46,887 nucleotides of DNA from Paenibacillus sp. VTT E-133291 (lineage in GTDB: Bacteria > Bacillota > Bacilli > Paenibacillales > Paenibacillaceae). Location: positions 1-46,887 of the forward strand of contig NZ_NFVA01000056.1 in assembly GCF_002264395.1 (NCBI RefSeq). Reading direction: 5' to 3'. The translations under genes and the position numbers were made by a program. The first letter of the stretch is position 1, and each line of letters begins with the position of its first letter. The notes below the pieces were generated by a model, which worked only from the letters and a program-made list of their open reading frames with translations, was not told the origin of the DNA and made no database searches. Shown here one piece after another: positions 14,867-23,713 of the stretch.

Positions 14867-17800
14867 ATGAAGAGGTTCAAAAAAAGCTTTGCTCTATTTC
14901 TTACAGCAGTAATGCTCGTTACAATGGCTGTGCCTGCGCTAGCTAACGGAAAAACAAATGAAAACCTGAAGGCCCACTGGGCTGGAGAAAGTTTAGAGAA
15001 GTGGCAGGGTAATGGTGTTATTCAAGGTTATCCGGACGGCTCTTTTAAGCCGGATCATAAAGTAACGCGTGCTGAGCTTGTAAGTATTATTAATAAGCTA
15101 TTTGGATTTAGCACTCTTTCGGAAATGTCATTCTCGGACGTACCCGCTAAAGCCTGGTATGCAAGCGCTTTATCTATAGCGAAGCAAGCTGGCTATTACA
15201 AAGGTTTTCCTGATAATAAAGCGAAAGCGGATACTGAAGTAACTCGTCAGGATGCTGCAACATTAATTGCTTCTGTTTTTTCACTAGAGCCTGACACTAA
15301 AGCGAGTACCTTTACAGACCAAGCATCCATCAGCGCTTACGCTAAAGGGGCTATCCTAGCATTGAGTGGAATTCTATCCGGTTATCCAGATGGTACATTT
15401 CGTCCGAGCGACCCAATTACAAGGGCAGAGGTAGTCACTATCGTTGACAGATTGGTTAGCGGCTACTACAACACAGCCGGTACATTCACTGGGGGAGATA
15501 TCCAAGGGAATGTTATCATTAACCAGAGTGGGGTTGAACTAAAGAATATAGCTGCATCAGGCAACCTTTATCTTACCTCCGGTATTGGTAATGGTGAGGG
15601 TTTCTTGGAGAATGTAACTGTACAAGGAAATGTACTTATATCTGGTGGTGGTGAGCATTCGATTCATTTAAAAAATTCTGAATTGGCTGCTGTAAAAGTG
15701 AATCGTCCTGAAGGAAAAGTTCGGGTCGTTATAGAGGGCCGTACGATCATCACTCAACTGTCTATTGATAGTGCTTCTATTATAGAAGTAGGCTCAGGTT
15801 CTACAATCGATCAGCTTGTGATTGGTAACGGTGCAACGGGAACGTTGATTACAACAAAAGGTACCATTAGCAAACTTGTAGTAAGTGCTTCCTCTGTAGT
15901 CTTAAATGGAGTGACTTTAGTAGCAGGAACATACACTGTGAGGGATGGAGTTCTTGTAGAACAGGGAACAAGCACACCGGCGCCTGGGGGCTCAGGTGGT
16001 ACTAGTGTAGAGCCTGCAGCAACGCCAGTACCGACGGCTACTCCGGAACCTACAGCAACAGCTGCTCCAACGGCAACACCGGAAGCTGGTGTTCAAATCG
16101 TTGACGAAGATGCATCGGCTGCTACCAAATCGTTATTTGCTTATCTGGATAGCATGAGCGGTAAACAAGTGATGTTCGGTCATCAGCATGATACTACCGT
16201 CTCTTTTGCCGGAAAGGATAAGAACGGAAATGTTATTTCTGACGTATACAGCTCCACTGGTGATTATCCCGGGGTTTTTGGTTGGGACACTCTTAGTTTA
16301 GATGGATATGAGAATCCTCCTGGCGTTAGCGGAGATTATGAAGCGAGTAGGTTGGGGTTATCAGCTGCCATGAAGCAGGCTCATGATTTGGGGGGTATTG
16401 TAACGCTAAGTACACATCCGTACAATTTTGTTACGGGGGGAAGCTTTAATGATACAGGCAATTCCAAAGGAGCAACGCACTCCGTAGTATCACGTATTTT
16501 GCCGGGCGGAGATAGGAATGGAGAGTTTAATAAATATCTGGATCGCATCTCTGATTTTGCGAACAATCTTAAGGATGACGATGGAAACCTGATTCCAGTG
16601 CTGTTCCGTCCTTTCCACGAACAAAATGGAGGTTGGTTCTGGTGGGGTGCGGCTACAACGACAAAGAGTGAATACGCGGAACTGTACAGATATACAGTTG
16701 AATATCTACGTGATGTTAAAGGCGTTCATAACTTCCTTTATGTATTCTCACCAAACGGATCTTTTAATGGAAATGAAAGTGAATATTTAACGACTTATCC
16801 GGGTGATTCATTTGTTGATATTCTTGGAATGGATCAGTATGACAACAAGGAGAATGCCGGTTCGGAGGCTTTCCTGAGTGGTCTTGTTAAAGACCTTAAA
16901 ATGATTTCTCAGCTTGCTCAAGACAAAGGTAAGATTGTTACCCTATCTGAGTATGGTTATAGTGCTGCTGGTATGAAAACAACAGGCAATAATGAGCTGG
17001 AATGGTTTACTAAAGTATTGAATGCGATCAAGGCGGACCCTGATGCGGCAAAAATATCATATATGCTGACTTGGGCGAACTTTGGTGAAGGTAACAATCT
17101 GTATGTTCCTTATAAGAATGTTCCTAACAAAGCAGATCATGAGTTGCTTCCTGATTTTGTGAATTTCTATAAAGATGATTTCACGGCTTTTGCGAGCGAT
17201 GTGAAAGAAGATAATAAGTACAATCTCGAGGTTGAAGTGGCAGGAAAGAAACCTTTCCTCCACATCGTAACTCCGAATAATATCAGTACAATAACAGATG
17301 CTGTAACCGTCATTCGGGCCAAAGTATTAAATGCAGTGCCTAGCAAAGTGACTTATACTGTGGGTGATTCTGGAGTGGAGGTGGAAATGAAGCTAGGTGC
17401 GGACGGTTACTATAGCGCTTCCTGGCAGCCAGAAGCTGGTCTGAATGGCAGTTCAGCAGAGATTACAGTAAAAGCATATGGAACTGGAGAATCTACACTT
17501 ACGCAAACTAATTCAGTGTTCTTAAAAATCAGCGAAGCGCCGATAAAGGTACTTACTTTTGATACAGATAAGGATCTGGAGCAAATTCAAAATAATGGTA
17601 CTTGGTCAGGGCTCGCCAATAACGCAGAGACGATCAAGACGGTCTTGCAGCATGTGTCACTAGATGCTGACGGTAAGCTTGTTATTAACATTACTGAAGG
17701 GCTGTCTGCTGAGGATACTTGGCAGGAACTGAAGCTGCAATTGAATGATCATGCACTGGATGGGGTGGATCTGTCTCAAGTTACACGTGTGAAGTTCTCC

Positions 17801-19663
17801 GTGTTAATTCCGGAGGCTGCTCAGAATGAGGCTAACAATGCTGCGGTACGCAGTGTGATTCAGCTGCCGCCAGATTGGGATACAAAGTATGGCATGGACT
17901 CATCCTATAAATCTTTGTCCGATCTTGAGAAAGTTAACATGGGTGGATCACAATATTATAAATTTGATGTTTCGGTTGATCTGGATAATACTGCTAAATC
18001 AGCCGAAGCCGCTGGTCTAGCGATATCCCTGGTTGGCAGTGGTTTGGAAGTGGAAGGTGAATTGCCGATCTATGTAGATAATATCGGTCTTTATAATACG
18101 TATACTGCACCTGTTGCTGACAAAGCACTGGTAGATAATTATGAATCTTATGGCTCAAGTGATGAAGCGCTGGTAGCCAAATATCCTAAGGCTGGCGGAG
18201 ATGATGTGAACGTATCTTTAAGCTCCGAGCATAAGGCATCCGGGGATTACGGAATGAAACTGCACTATACGATTAATAATGCAGGTTATACCGGAGTAGG
18301 TAAAAGTCTGGGTTCGCTGGACTGGTCCGACTATAATGCACTCAGTATGTGGGTAGCTTCCGATGGAGACAACGCTTATGCTGAGAAAGGTGAGCCGCTT
18401 AAGCTAGTGGTGCAGCTTGTCATTGATGGTGGATATTTCGAAGCTTATCCGGTCATTAATCCAGACAAGAACGGTAAAATAATATTAAGTTTGAAGAATT
18501 TGACGGAGATGAGCTGGGGAAAAGCCGGAGAGCTTACACAGGAAAGATTGAAGCAGGTTCAGAGCTTCAATTTGTATGTGAATGCGATGGACGGACATAG
18601 CCACGAAGGTTCGCTCTACTTTGACGATATTCAAGCGGTCTATGACGGGACACTTCCGGATATGTCGGGAGAAGAAAATGGAGGTTCGCAGGGACATGCG
18701 CCTGGCGTGTTATACGCCTTCACTACCTCATCTGATATTACAGGGTGGGCTACAACAAGCGGTTCGTCCGCTAACGCTCAACCTCCAGCATTTGATGCCA
18801 ATGAAGAAGCGGCAAGTGTACAATTTGATTTGATTAATACCGGCAATGATGCAAATGGCAGCTCCAAAGAATCCTTTGAACTCGCTATTAATCCTGAGAA
18901 GCTGAATATTACAGGGCTCGATACGATCAGCGCTAAGGTTAGGCTCTCGAGTGGTGCGGCTAAAGCGCGTCTATTCATCAAGACAGGTGCGGACTGGAAA
19001 TGGAGCGACAGCGGCGATCCTGTGCCTATAGATTCTAAGGGCTATACGACCTTATCTATTTCACTGCCGACTGCAGCAGCAGGGTTGGGCGTAGATTTGG
19101 CTGCTGTAAAGACGATTGGGATTAAAATTGAGGATGTTTCCAATGATGGAGGAACTGCGAAGCTTTACTTGAAGGAAGTATCTCTGGAGAAAGCTGTCCC
19201 GGATGTTCATTTTGGCTTCGAGACGGGTAACGACGGTTGGTCTATTAATTCTGGTACAGCCACAGTATCTTCTGATGTATATGCTGAAGGTAATCAATCT
19301 TTGAAGCTTGATTTCGCATGGAATGGAGAAGATAAAGATCCTTTTATAGCAGCAACAAAAGTAGCTGCACTTGATCTGAGCTTATTCTCCAAGCTTACTG
19401 CTAAAGTTAGAATACTCTCTGACCATCCTGATGTCCAAGCCAAGCTGTTTCTTCAATTAGGGGGTTATGCAGTATGGGTCGATTCGGGTGCGAAGATAGC
19501 TGCTCAGAATGGATTCACGGAGTTCACGATTGATCTCAGCAACAATTCCAATCTATCGCCTGATAATTTGAAAAAAGTGGATGCCATTGGCATTCAGTTT
19601 GTTACACCTTCTACGGGTGGAACCGCTACAGCTTATATTGACGAAATCATAGCTTCTAATTAA
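14867..19663 (+). CDS. SLH-anchored GH26 beta-mannanase, multimodular
   Basis: A 1598-residue surface enzyme. Residues 1-27 are a signal peptide. Three SLH repeats follow (about 34-80, 88-140, 147-200; VIQGYPDGSFKP, GYYKGFPDN, ILSGYPDGTFRP), which attach to pyruvylated wall polymer. Residues about 205-365 are strand-rich (GNVIINQ, GNLYLTS, GNVLISG), like a short beta-solenoid, then a PTAT linker. The GH26 module spans about 410-775 with acid/base Glu585 in RPFHEQNGG and nucleophile Glu695 in LSEYGYSA, both present. An Ig-like segment (about 795-890) and four beta-sandwich carbohydrate-binding-like modules (from about 893, 1080, 1285 and 1455) follow. It should hydrolyse beta-1,4-mannans at the cell surface. 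The ribosome binding site is CGGGAGGG. Family numbers of the binding modules (CBM27, CBM23 or CBM11-like) are uncertain. Confidence 0.9.
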   Translation: MKRFKKSFALFLTAVMLVTMAVPALANGKTNENLKAHWAGESLEKWQGNGVIQGYPDGSFKPDHKVTRAELVSIINKLFGFSTLSEMSFSDVPAKAWYASALSIAKQAGYYKGFPDNKAKADTEVTRQDAATLIASVFSLEPDTKASTFTDQASISAYAKGAILALSGILSGYPDGTFRPSDPITRAEVVTIVDRLVSGYYNTAGTFTGGDIQGNVIINQSGVELKNIAASGNLYLTSGIGNGEGFLENVTVQGNVLISGGGEHSIHLKNSELAAVKVNRPEGKVRVVIEGRTIITQLSIDSASIIEVGSGSTIDQLVIGNGATGTLITTKGTISKLVVSASSVVLNGVTLVAGTYTVRDGVLVEQGTSTPAPGGSGGTSVEPAATPVPTATPEPTATAAPTATPEAGVQIVDEDASAATKSLFAYLDSMSGKQVMFGHQHDTTVSFAGKDKNGNVISDVYSSTGDYPGVFGWDTLSLDGYENPPGVSGDYEASRLGLSAAMKQAHDLGGIVTLSTHPYNFVTGGSFNDTGNSKGATHSVVSRILPGGDRNGEFNKYLDRISDFANNLKDDDGNLIPVLFRPFHEQNGGWFWWGAATTTKSEYAELYRYTVEYLRDVKGVHNFLYVFSPNGSFNGNESEYLTTYPGDSFVDILGMDQYDNKENAGSEAFLSGLVKDLKMISQLAQDKGKIVTLSEYGYSAAGMKTTGNNELEWFTKVLNAIKADPDAAKISYMLTWANFGEGNNLYVPYKNVPNKADHELLPDFVNFYKDDFTAFASDVKEDNKYNLEVEVAGKKPFLHIVTPNNISTITDAVTVIRAKVLNAVPSKVTYTVGDSGVEVEMKLGADGYYSASWQPEAGLNGSSAEITVKAYGTGESTLTQTNSVFLKISEAPIKVLTFDTDKDLEQIQNNGTWSGLANNAETIKTVLQHVSLDADGKLVINITEGLSAEDTWQELKLQLNDHALDGVDLSQVTRVKFSVLIPEAAQNEANNAAVRSVIQLPPDWDTKYGMDSSYKSLSDLEKVNMGGSQYYKFDVSVDLDNTAKSAEAAGLAISLVGSGLEVEGELPIYVDNIGLYNTYTAPVADKALVDNYESYGSSDEALVAKYPKAGGDDVNVSLSSEHKASGDYGMKLHYTINNAGYTGVGKSLGSLDWSDYNALSMWVASDGDNAYAEKGEPLKLVVQLVIDGGYFEAYPVINPDKNGKIILSLKNLTEMSWGKAGELTQERLKQVQSFNLYVNAMDGHSHEGSLYFDDIQAVYDGTLPDMSGEENGGSQGHAPGVLYAFTTSSDITGWATTSGSSANAQPPAFDANEEAASVQFDLINTGNDANGSSKESFELAINPEKLNITGLDTISAKVRLSSGAAKARLFIKTGADWKWSDSGDPVPIDSKGYTTLSISLPTAAAGLGVDLAAVKTIGIKIEDVSNDGGTAKLYLKEVSLEKAVPDVHFGFETGNDGWSINSGTATVSSDVYAEGNQSLKLDFAWNGEDKDPFIAATKVAALDLSLFSKLTAKVRILSDHPDVQAKLFLQLGGYAVWVDSGAKIAAQNGFTEFTIDLSNNSNLSPDNLKKVDAIGIQFVTPSTGGTATAYIDEIIASN

Positions 19664-19692
19664 GAGCGCTGCGATCCAGGTGTGAAATAAGG

Positions 19693-19743
19693 GTCCCTGC
19701 ATGTCCATTAGGATTGTCTAATGGACATGCAGGGACTATTTTG
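19693..19743. terminator. Strong terminator after mannanase gene
   Basis: A perfect 19-bp stem (19693-19711 with 19718-19736, loop GATTGT) is followed by an ATTTTG tail; it can also serve the minus-strand gene ending at 19760. Confidence 0.85.
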
Positions 19744-19759
19744 TATGATCAGTTTATAG

Positions 19760-20026
19760 TTAATGATTTGAATACCATTCAAGCGCTGCTCTTTCTAGTT
19801 CAGTGACAAATGCTTCTTTCCCATCCATAGGCTTCAATGTCCTTCGGATATTTCGTTCAACAGGCATCATATCAATGATTGGTTTAGCATTTAGCCCAGG
19901 AACAGAAGTGCTGCCAATATGGTGAATATCAATAAGTGCATCAGCGAAGATCTCTTTAATCTTACGAGATTCTTCTTGGAAAATAAGATTCCATTCCTCA
20001 TTGTATTGTGTGACAGTAACATCCAT
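19760..20026 (-). pseudogene. GrpB family protein with internal deletion
   Basis: An 88-residue product. Residues 1-57 match the N-terminal part of GrpB/UPF0157 proteins, nucleotidyltransferase-fold proteins of about 170-180 residues (VTQYNEEWN, IDIHHIGSTSVPGLNAKPII). Residues about 66-88 match their C-terminal end (MDGKEAFVTELERAALEWY). The middle, about 80-90 residues, is missing, and the reading frame is preserved across the join near NIRRTLKP. The deleted part holds much of the fold, so the product is probably inactive. Start and regulation are intact: ATG 20026 behind AGAGAGGTTAG and a strong promoter containing a LexA-like box. It may be a recent in-frame deletion or a retained mini-protein. 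Confidence 0.75.
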
Positions 20027-20066
20027 TTCGCTAACCTCTCTTTATGTTTGATTCCTGGATTTTTTT

Positions 20067-20095
20067 ATTATAGAACAAGTGTTCTTAATAATCAA
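20067..20095 (-). promoter_or_regulatory. Sigma-A promoter with LexA/SOS-like box
   Basis: Read on the minus strand, TTGATT (20095-20090), 17 bp and a perfect TATAAT (20072-20067) make a strong promoter for the GrpB-type gene. Its spacer contains the palindrome AGAACACTTGTTCT (20072-20085), whose core GAAC-N4-GTTC is the Bacillota LexA (DinR) box. A repressor bound here would block RNA polymerase. Confidence 0.6.
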
Positions 20096-20104
20096 ATGCT
20101 AAAT

Positions 20105-21061
20105 TTAATATTGGCGGGCGTAATCAACGAGATTTAGGGATGGAGTGCCAGTAGATAAATAGGAATTTATATTTTCGGTAAAAATATTTACGATTCGATT
20201 AGCGTATTGATCGGTTATGCCAGCAGAATGAGGAGTGATGACTACCTGCTCCATAGTCCAAAGCGGATGATCCTGCGGGAGGGGTTCGGTTTCGAAAACA
20301 TCCAATCCCGCACCACGAAGCTGACCGCGATTCAGTGCATGGATTAGAGCCTCAGTATCAGTAGTCGCTCCGCGTCCAACGTTAATGTAATAGGAACCTT
20401 GTTTAAAGGCAGAAAAGACTGGAGTGTTAAATAATTGCTTAGTTTCATCGGTGATAGGGAGTATATTGATGATGAAGTCGCCTTGGCTCACAGCTTCTGG
20501 CAGATGGTCAGTGGTATATACTTGATCAAAATCAGCGAGTGGTTTGCCTGAGCGACTTACTCCGATCGTCTTCATCCGGAATGCTTTAGCTATTCTGGCA
20601 GTTTCGCTGCCGATGGCTCCAGTTCCAACAATAACGGCTGTTTTTCCGAACAATTCACTCTCACTTCCGTCAGAATTCCAGTAACGGTTCATCTGATTTT
20701 GAACGGCTGTGTGCAAATTACGTGTGAAGAGAAGCATGAAACCAAAAATCACCGCAGAAATAGGCTCGGCATGCACTCCGCTCCCACTAGTCAATAGGAT
20801 TCCACGTTCCTTAAAACGCTCTAACGGGAGTTTCTCAATTCCAGCTGACCAGGATTGGACCCAGCGAAGGGGCGAATCTGGACGAAGAAGCGTATCGGCG
20901 ATGCCTTTAGCCCAGCCGATTACGATTTCAGCATCAGCTAGCAGCTGTAAATCCGGATTTTTGCCGTCACCTTGTGTGAATGTATAACCGGGGGCTGCTG
21001 CTTTAATCCTTTCTTGTTGTTCGGCTGTAAGTGGTTGTAAACATACTATGGACTTAGTCAT
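20105..21061 (-). CDS. D-isomer 2-hydroxyacid dehydrogenase
   Basis: A 318-residue NAD(P)-dependent dehydrogenase of the phosphoglycerate/glyoxylate/hydroxypyruvate reductase superfamily. The Rossmann motif is slightly degenerate, VGTGAIGSETARIAKAF (about residues 141-157). Other hallmarks are NVGRGATTDTEALIHALNRG, GLDVFETEPLPQDHPLW with the catalytic Glu, and ITPHSAG with the catalytic His. The Arg of the triad is probably in the IVNILPITDET region or nearby. It reduces a 2-oxoacid to the D-2-hydroxyacid; the substrate is not evident. ATG 21061 follows AGGAGGAATACATC. The gene stands alone; the following GrpB-type gene has its own promoter just after this stop. Confidence 0.87.
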   Translation of the reverse strand: MTKSIVCLQPLTAEQQERIKAAAPGYTFTQGDGKNPDLQLLADAEIVIGWAKGIADTLLRPDSPLRWVQSWSAGIEKLPLERFKERGILLTSGSGVHAEPISAVIFGFMLLFTRNLHTAVQNQMNRYWNSDGSESELFGKTAVIVGTGAIGSETARIAKAFRMKTIGVSRSGKPLADFDQVYTTDHLPEAVSQGDFIINILPITDETKQLFNTPVFSAFKQGSYYINVGRGATTDTEALIHALNRGQLRGAGLDVFETEPLPQDHPLWTMEQVVITPHSAGITDQYANRIVNIFTENINSYLSTGTPSLNLVDYARQY

Positions 21062-21149
21062 GATGTATTCCTCCTGCTATAAGGTTTGATGAAAATGGAT
21101 AATGTTATAGGATAAGGATACCAAATCTATAGGAGAAGGTGAAATTGAT

Positions 21150-21752
21150 ATGGATGCTAACGTGTCGGATAAAGATTCAGAACGATTATTTATTGCTGTG
21201 AAATTACCTTCAGAACTTCAACAAGTTGTGGCGGAAGAGTGCTCTAACCTATCACATAAGTTTCATTTTGCAAAATGGACTCATCCAGAGGATTATCATA
21301 TTACCCTGCAATTTTTAGGAGATACCCCAAAGACGAAAATCCCGGATTTAATCAGATCATTGAAGCAGATGTCAGAGCAATGCCGCCCCTTCAAACTATC
21401 CTTAGATAAATGGAATACATTTGGTCTGCCGAAGGCTCCAAAAGTTTTATGGGTAGGGGTTTCCGGCGAATTAGAAGAGCTGAATTTACTGGCTGCGAGA
21501 GTACACGCTGCGACACTTCCTTTAGGTTTTTCGGCCGAATCCAGGGAGTACAAACCACATCTCACAGTGGCTCGAAAGTACCTTGGAAAAATTTCATTTG
21601 ATGATAAATTGCTGGAAAACTTACTGAAATTGGATGATGAAAAAAGATCGAAAATCTTTCATAGAGACTGGACGATTGATAGTTTTGTGTTGTATGCTAC
21701 CAGAATGTATGCCATTCCTATGTATGAAATGATTGAAAATATTACATTTTAA
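21150..21752 (+). CDS. thpR: RNA 2',3'-cyclic phosphodiesterase
   Basis: A 200-residue 2H phosphoesterase of the ThpR/LigT family. Both catalytic HxTx motifs are present: HITL at residues 50-53 and HLTV at 137-140. The N-terminus RLFIAVKLP is typical. The enzyme opens 2',3'-cyclic phosphates of RNA ends to 2'-phosphates; the physiological substrate in bacteria is uncertain. The start is ATG 21150 with AGGAGAAGGTGA upstream. It diverges from the dehydrogenase gene across about 90 bp and is followed, without a terminator, by the SleB-like gene 77 bp later. Confidence 0.93.
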   Translation: MDANVSDKDSERLFIAVKLPSELQQVVAEECSNLSHKFHFAKWTHPEDYHITLQFLGDTPKTKIPDLIRSLKQMSEQCRPFKLSLDKWNTFGLPKAPKVLWVGVSGELEELNLLAARVHAATLPLGFSAESREYKPHLTVARKYLGKISFDDKLLENLLKLDDEKRSKIFHRDWTIDSFVLYATRMYAIPMYEMIENITF

Positions 21753-21829
21753 ATTCGGTATTTAAGTTTTCAAAGCTTCCGTTTTCGGTTACATACAATA
21801 GGAATGTGCCGTGAAATAGGAGGAATATC

Positions 21830-22720
21830 ATGTTAATCTTTAAACAAAACCGCTGTATCGCGTTGCTTGTTGGCGTTATACTAGTGTGTTTCTCTGCCAT
21901 AAGCTTAATGCAGCCTAATCAGGTTGCCGAGGGGAAAATAGATAGTGTGCAGATGGATAAGCTGCAATCCACCAGCCGAGCATCGGTAATTAATTATTTG
22001 CAAGAAGAATCAAAATCTAGTAAGACGAGGGGCACTACAAAAGTTTCACAAACGAATAAGCTTTACAACACAGTTAATCTGTTCAGTTCCACTTGGAAAC
22101 CAGAGCAGAGTGTAGAATGGCTTAGTAAGAATAAAATAAAGCCACAAAATACATCGCAGGCTTCCATAGTTCGGGTAAAGGCTGATGTAGCACAATCTAA
22201 TTCAGCTGCGCAGAAAGCGACAGCGAAAAAGAGCGCTCAGACTGTAGTTAAGACAGTCTCGGCATCTCAGAAAAATCCCCTCACAACATTATACTTCTCT
22301 CGGACCGAGCTATTAAGCCAGGAGCAGCAAAGTAAAGCAACCCGGCGCTACGCAGTATCCGAAGAAGAACTGCTTCTGCTACAAAAGATTGTAATGGCAG
22401 AGGCGGAAGGTGAACCGTACCAGGGCAAGGTGGCAGTTGCCAACGTTGTTCTGAATAGGCTGCGGTCAGCCAATTTCCCCGACACGATATATAAGGTCAT
22501 TTATCAAAAGCATCAATTCAGTCCTGTAGCTAACGGGCGTCTTAAACGTGTCAAACCTAATGATGATAGTATTAAAGCGGTGAACGCAGCGCTCTCTGGC
22601 GTGAAGGAAGTTCCTGATAATACTTATTTTTTTCTATCACTTAAGCTTGCGCAGGATCTTACCGTACATCATTCGCAGGAGTATGTGAAGACCATTGGTA
22701 ATCATACGTTTTATAAATAA
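21830..22720 (+). CDS. SleB-type cell wall hydrolase
   Basis: A 296-residue secreted protein with an N-terminal hydrophobic signal or anchor (residues about 9-28), a low-complexity Ser/Lys/Gln-rich region to about 180, and a Hydrolase_2 (SleB C-terminal) domain at about 183-296. The domain begins LLLLQKIVMAEAEGEP, whose Glu is the expected catalytic residue, and continues VAVANVVLNRL, HQFSPV and YFFLS. Such enzymes are lytic transglycosylases that depolymerise spore cortex or vegetative peptidoglycan. There is no N-terminal peptidoglycan-binding repeat as in SleB itself, so it is closer to CwlJ/YkvT-type relatives. ATG 21830 follows AATAGGAGG. Confidence 0.87.
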   Translation: MLIFKQNRCIALLVGVILVCFSAISLMQPNQVAEGKIDSVQMDKLQSTSRASVINYLQEESKSSKTRGTTKVSQTNKLYNTVNLFSSTWKPEQSVEWLSKNKIKPQNTSQASIVRVKADVAQSNSAAQKATAKKSAQTVVKTVSASQKNPLTTLYFSRTELLSQEQQSKATRRYAVSEEELLLLQKIVMAEAEGEPYQGKVAVANVVLNRLRSANFPDTIYKVIYQKHQFSPVANGRLKRVKPNDDSIKAVNAALSGVKEVPDNTYFFLSLKLAQDLTVHHSQEYVKTIGNHTFYK

Positions 22721-22750
22721 TTGACCTATTCTGTGAACCTCAGCTATTTA
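22721..22750 (+). promoter_or_regulatory. Putative promoter of UPF0173 gene
   Basis: TTGACC (22721-22726), 18 bp, then TATTTA (22745-22750) lies 45 bp before the start codon. The -35 is good and the -10 weak. Confidence 0.35.
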
Positions 22751-22794
22751 TAGGGTAAACTAGACTATATAACCCTGGAGGTGGAAGAATTGTC

Positions 22795-23478
22795 ATGAAG
22801 ATCACTTATTACGGACACTCAGCACTGCTGGTAGAAACAGAGCAAGCGAAAGTTATTATTGACCCTTTTTTGTCAGGGAATCCGAACTCCGGTATTTCAC
22901 CTGATGACATTACTGTAGATGCTGTCCTGCTGACTCACGGTCACTCGGATCATTTAGGTGATGCTGTGCAAATTGCCAAACAAAATGATTGTCCGATCTT
23001 TGCTGTTTTTGAGCTTGCAGAATATTGCCGGATGAAGGGTGCCAAGGTTAAACATATGAATATAGGTGGCTGTCATATTTATGATGCCATTACTGTTAAA
23101 TATACTCAGGCGTTTCATTCCTCATCGATTCAGGAAGGCGACGTTTGGATTTATGCTGGACAGCCCGCAGGTATTTTATTGACGATAGAGGGTAAGACGT
23201 TATTTCATGCAGGTGATACCGCACTATTCAGCGATCTGCGTCTGATTGGTGAAAGAACTGCGATTGATTTGGCGGCTCTGCCAATTGGCGATATGCTGAC
23301 CATGGGACCGGATGATGCGCTCCTTGCTGCGCGCTGGCTTCAAGTGGACAAGGTCATCCCACTTCATTACAATACATTTCCGGATATTGCCCAAGATGCT
23401 ATGGATTTCTGTACTCGTCTGCGACAAGAGGGGATAGAGGGGTTCCCGCTTAAAGCTGGTGAAAGTATAGAGATTTAA
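22795..23478 (+). CDS. UPF0173 metal-dependent hydrolase
   Basis: A 227-residue metallo-beta-lactamase-fold hydrolase of the UPF0173 family. The start MKITYYGHSA and the zinc motif THGHSDHLGD (His48-x-His-x-Asp-His53) are diagnostic; FHAGDTALF and PLHYNTFP carry the later ligands. The cellular substrate of this family is not known. The start is ATG 22795 behind GGAGGTGGAAGAAT. Terminated by the hairpin at 23505-23544. Confidence 0.93.
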   Translation: MKITYYGHSALLVETEQAKVIIDPFLSGNPNSGISPDDITVDAVLLTHGHSDHLGDAVQIAKQNDCPIFAVFELAEYCRMKGAKVKHMNIGGCHIYDAITVKYTQAFHSSSIQEGDVWIYAGQPAGILLTIEGKTLFHAGDTALFSDLRLIGERTAIDLAALPIGDMLTMGPDDALLAARWLQVDKVIPLHYNTFPDIAQDAMDFCTRLRQEGIEGFPLKAGESIEI

Positions 23479-23504
23479 TAAATCCCGATCACATGTTTAC
23501 ACAA

Positions 23505-23544
23505 AAAAGTAGATAGCCGGGGATTTTCCCGGCTATCTACTTTT
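23505..23544. terminator. Terminator after UPF0173 gene
   Basis: The stem AAAAGTAGATAGCCGGG (23505-23521) pairs with its complement at 23528-23544 and is followed by TTTTCTTT. A second inverted repeat, AGAAACG...CGTTTCT with inner TCGTCT/AGACGA, lies at 23594-23634 without a T-run. Confidence 0.85.
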
Positions 23545-23713
23545 CTTTACATATAATTGGGGCCTCACAAAGTACCTGATTACGCATCCAAGAAGAAACG
23601 AGATTGTCGTCTATTAAAGACGATAACCGTTTCTCGTAGAAATATAAAGATAATGTATAGCGTAAAAGTTACATTCTTATATTTGAAGAAAAGCTCCGCT
23701 TCGTGGGGATGTT

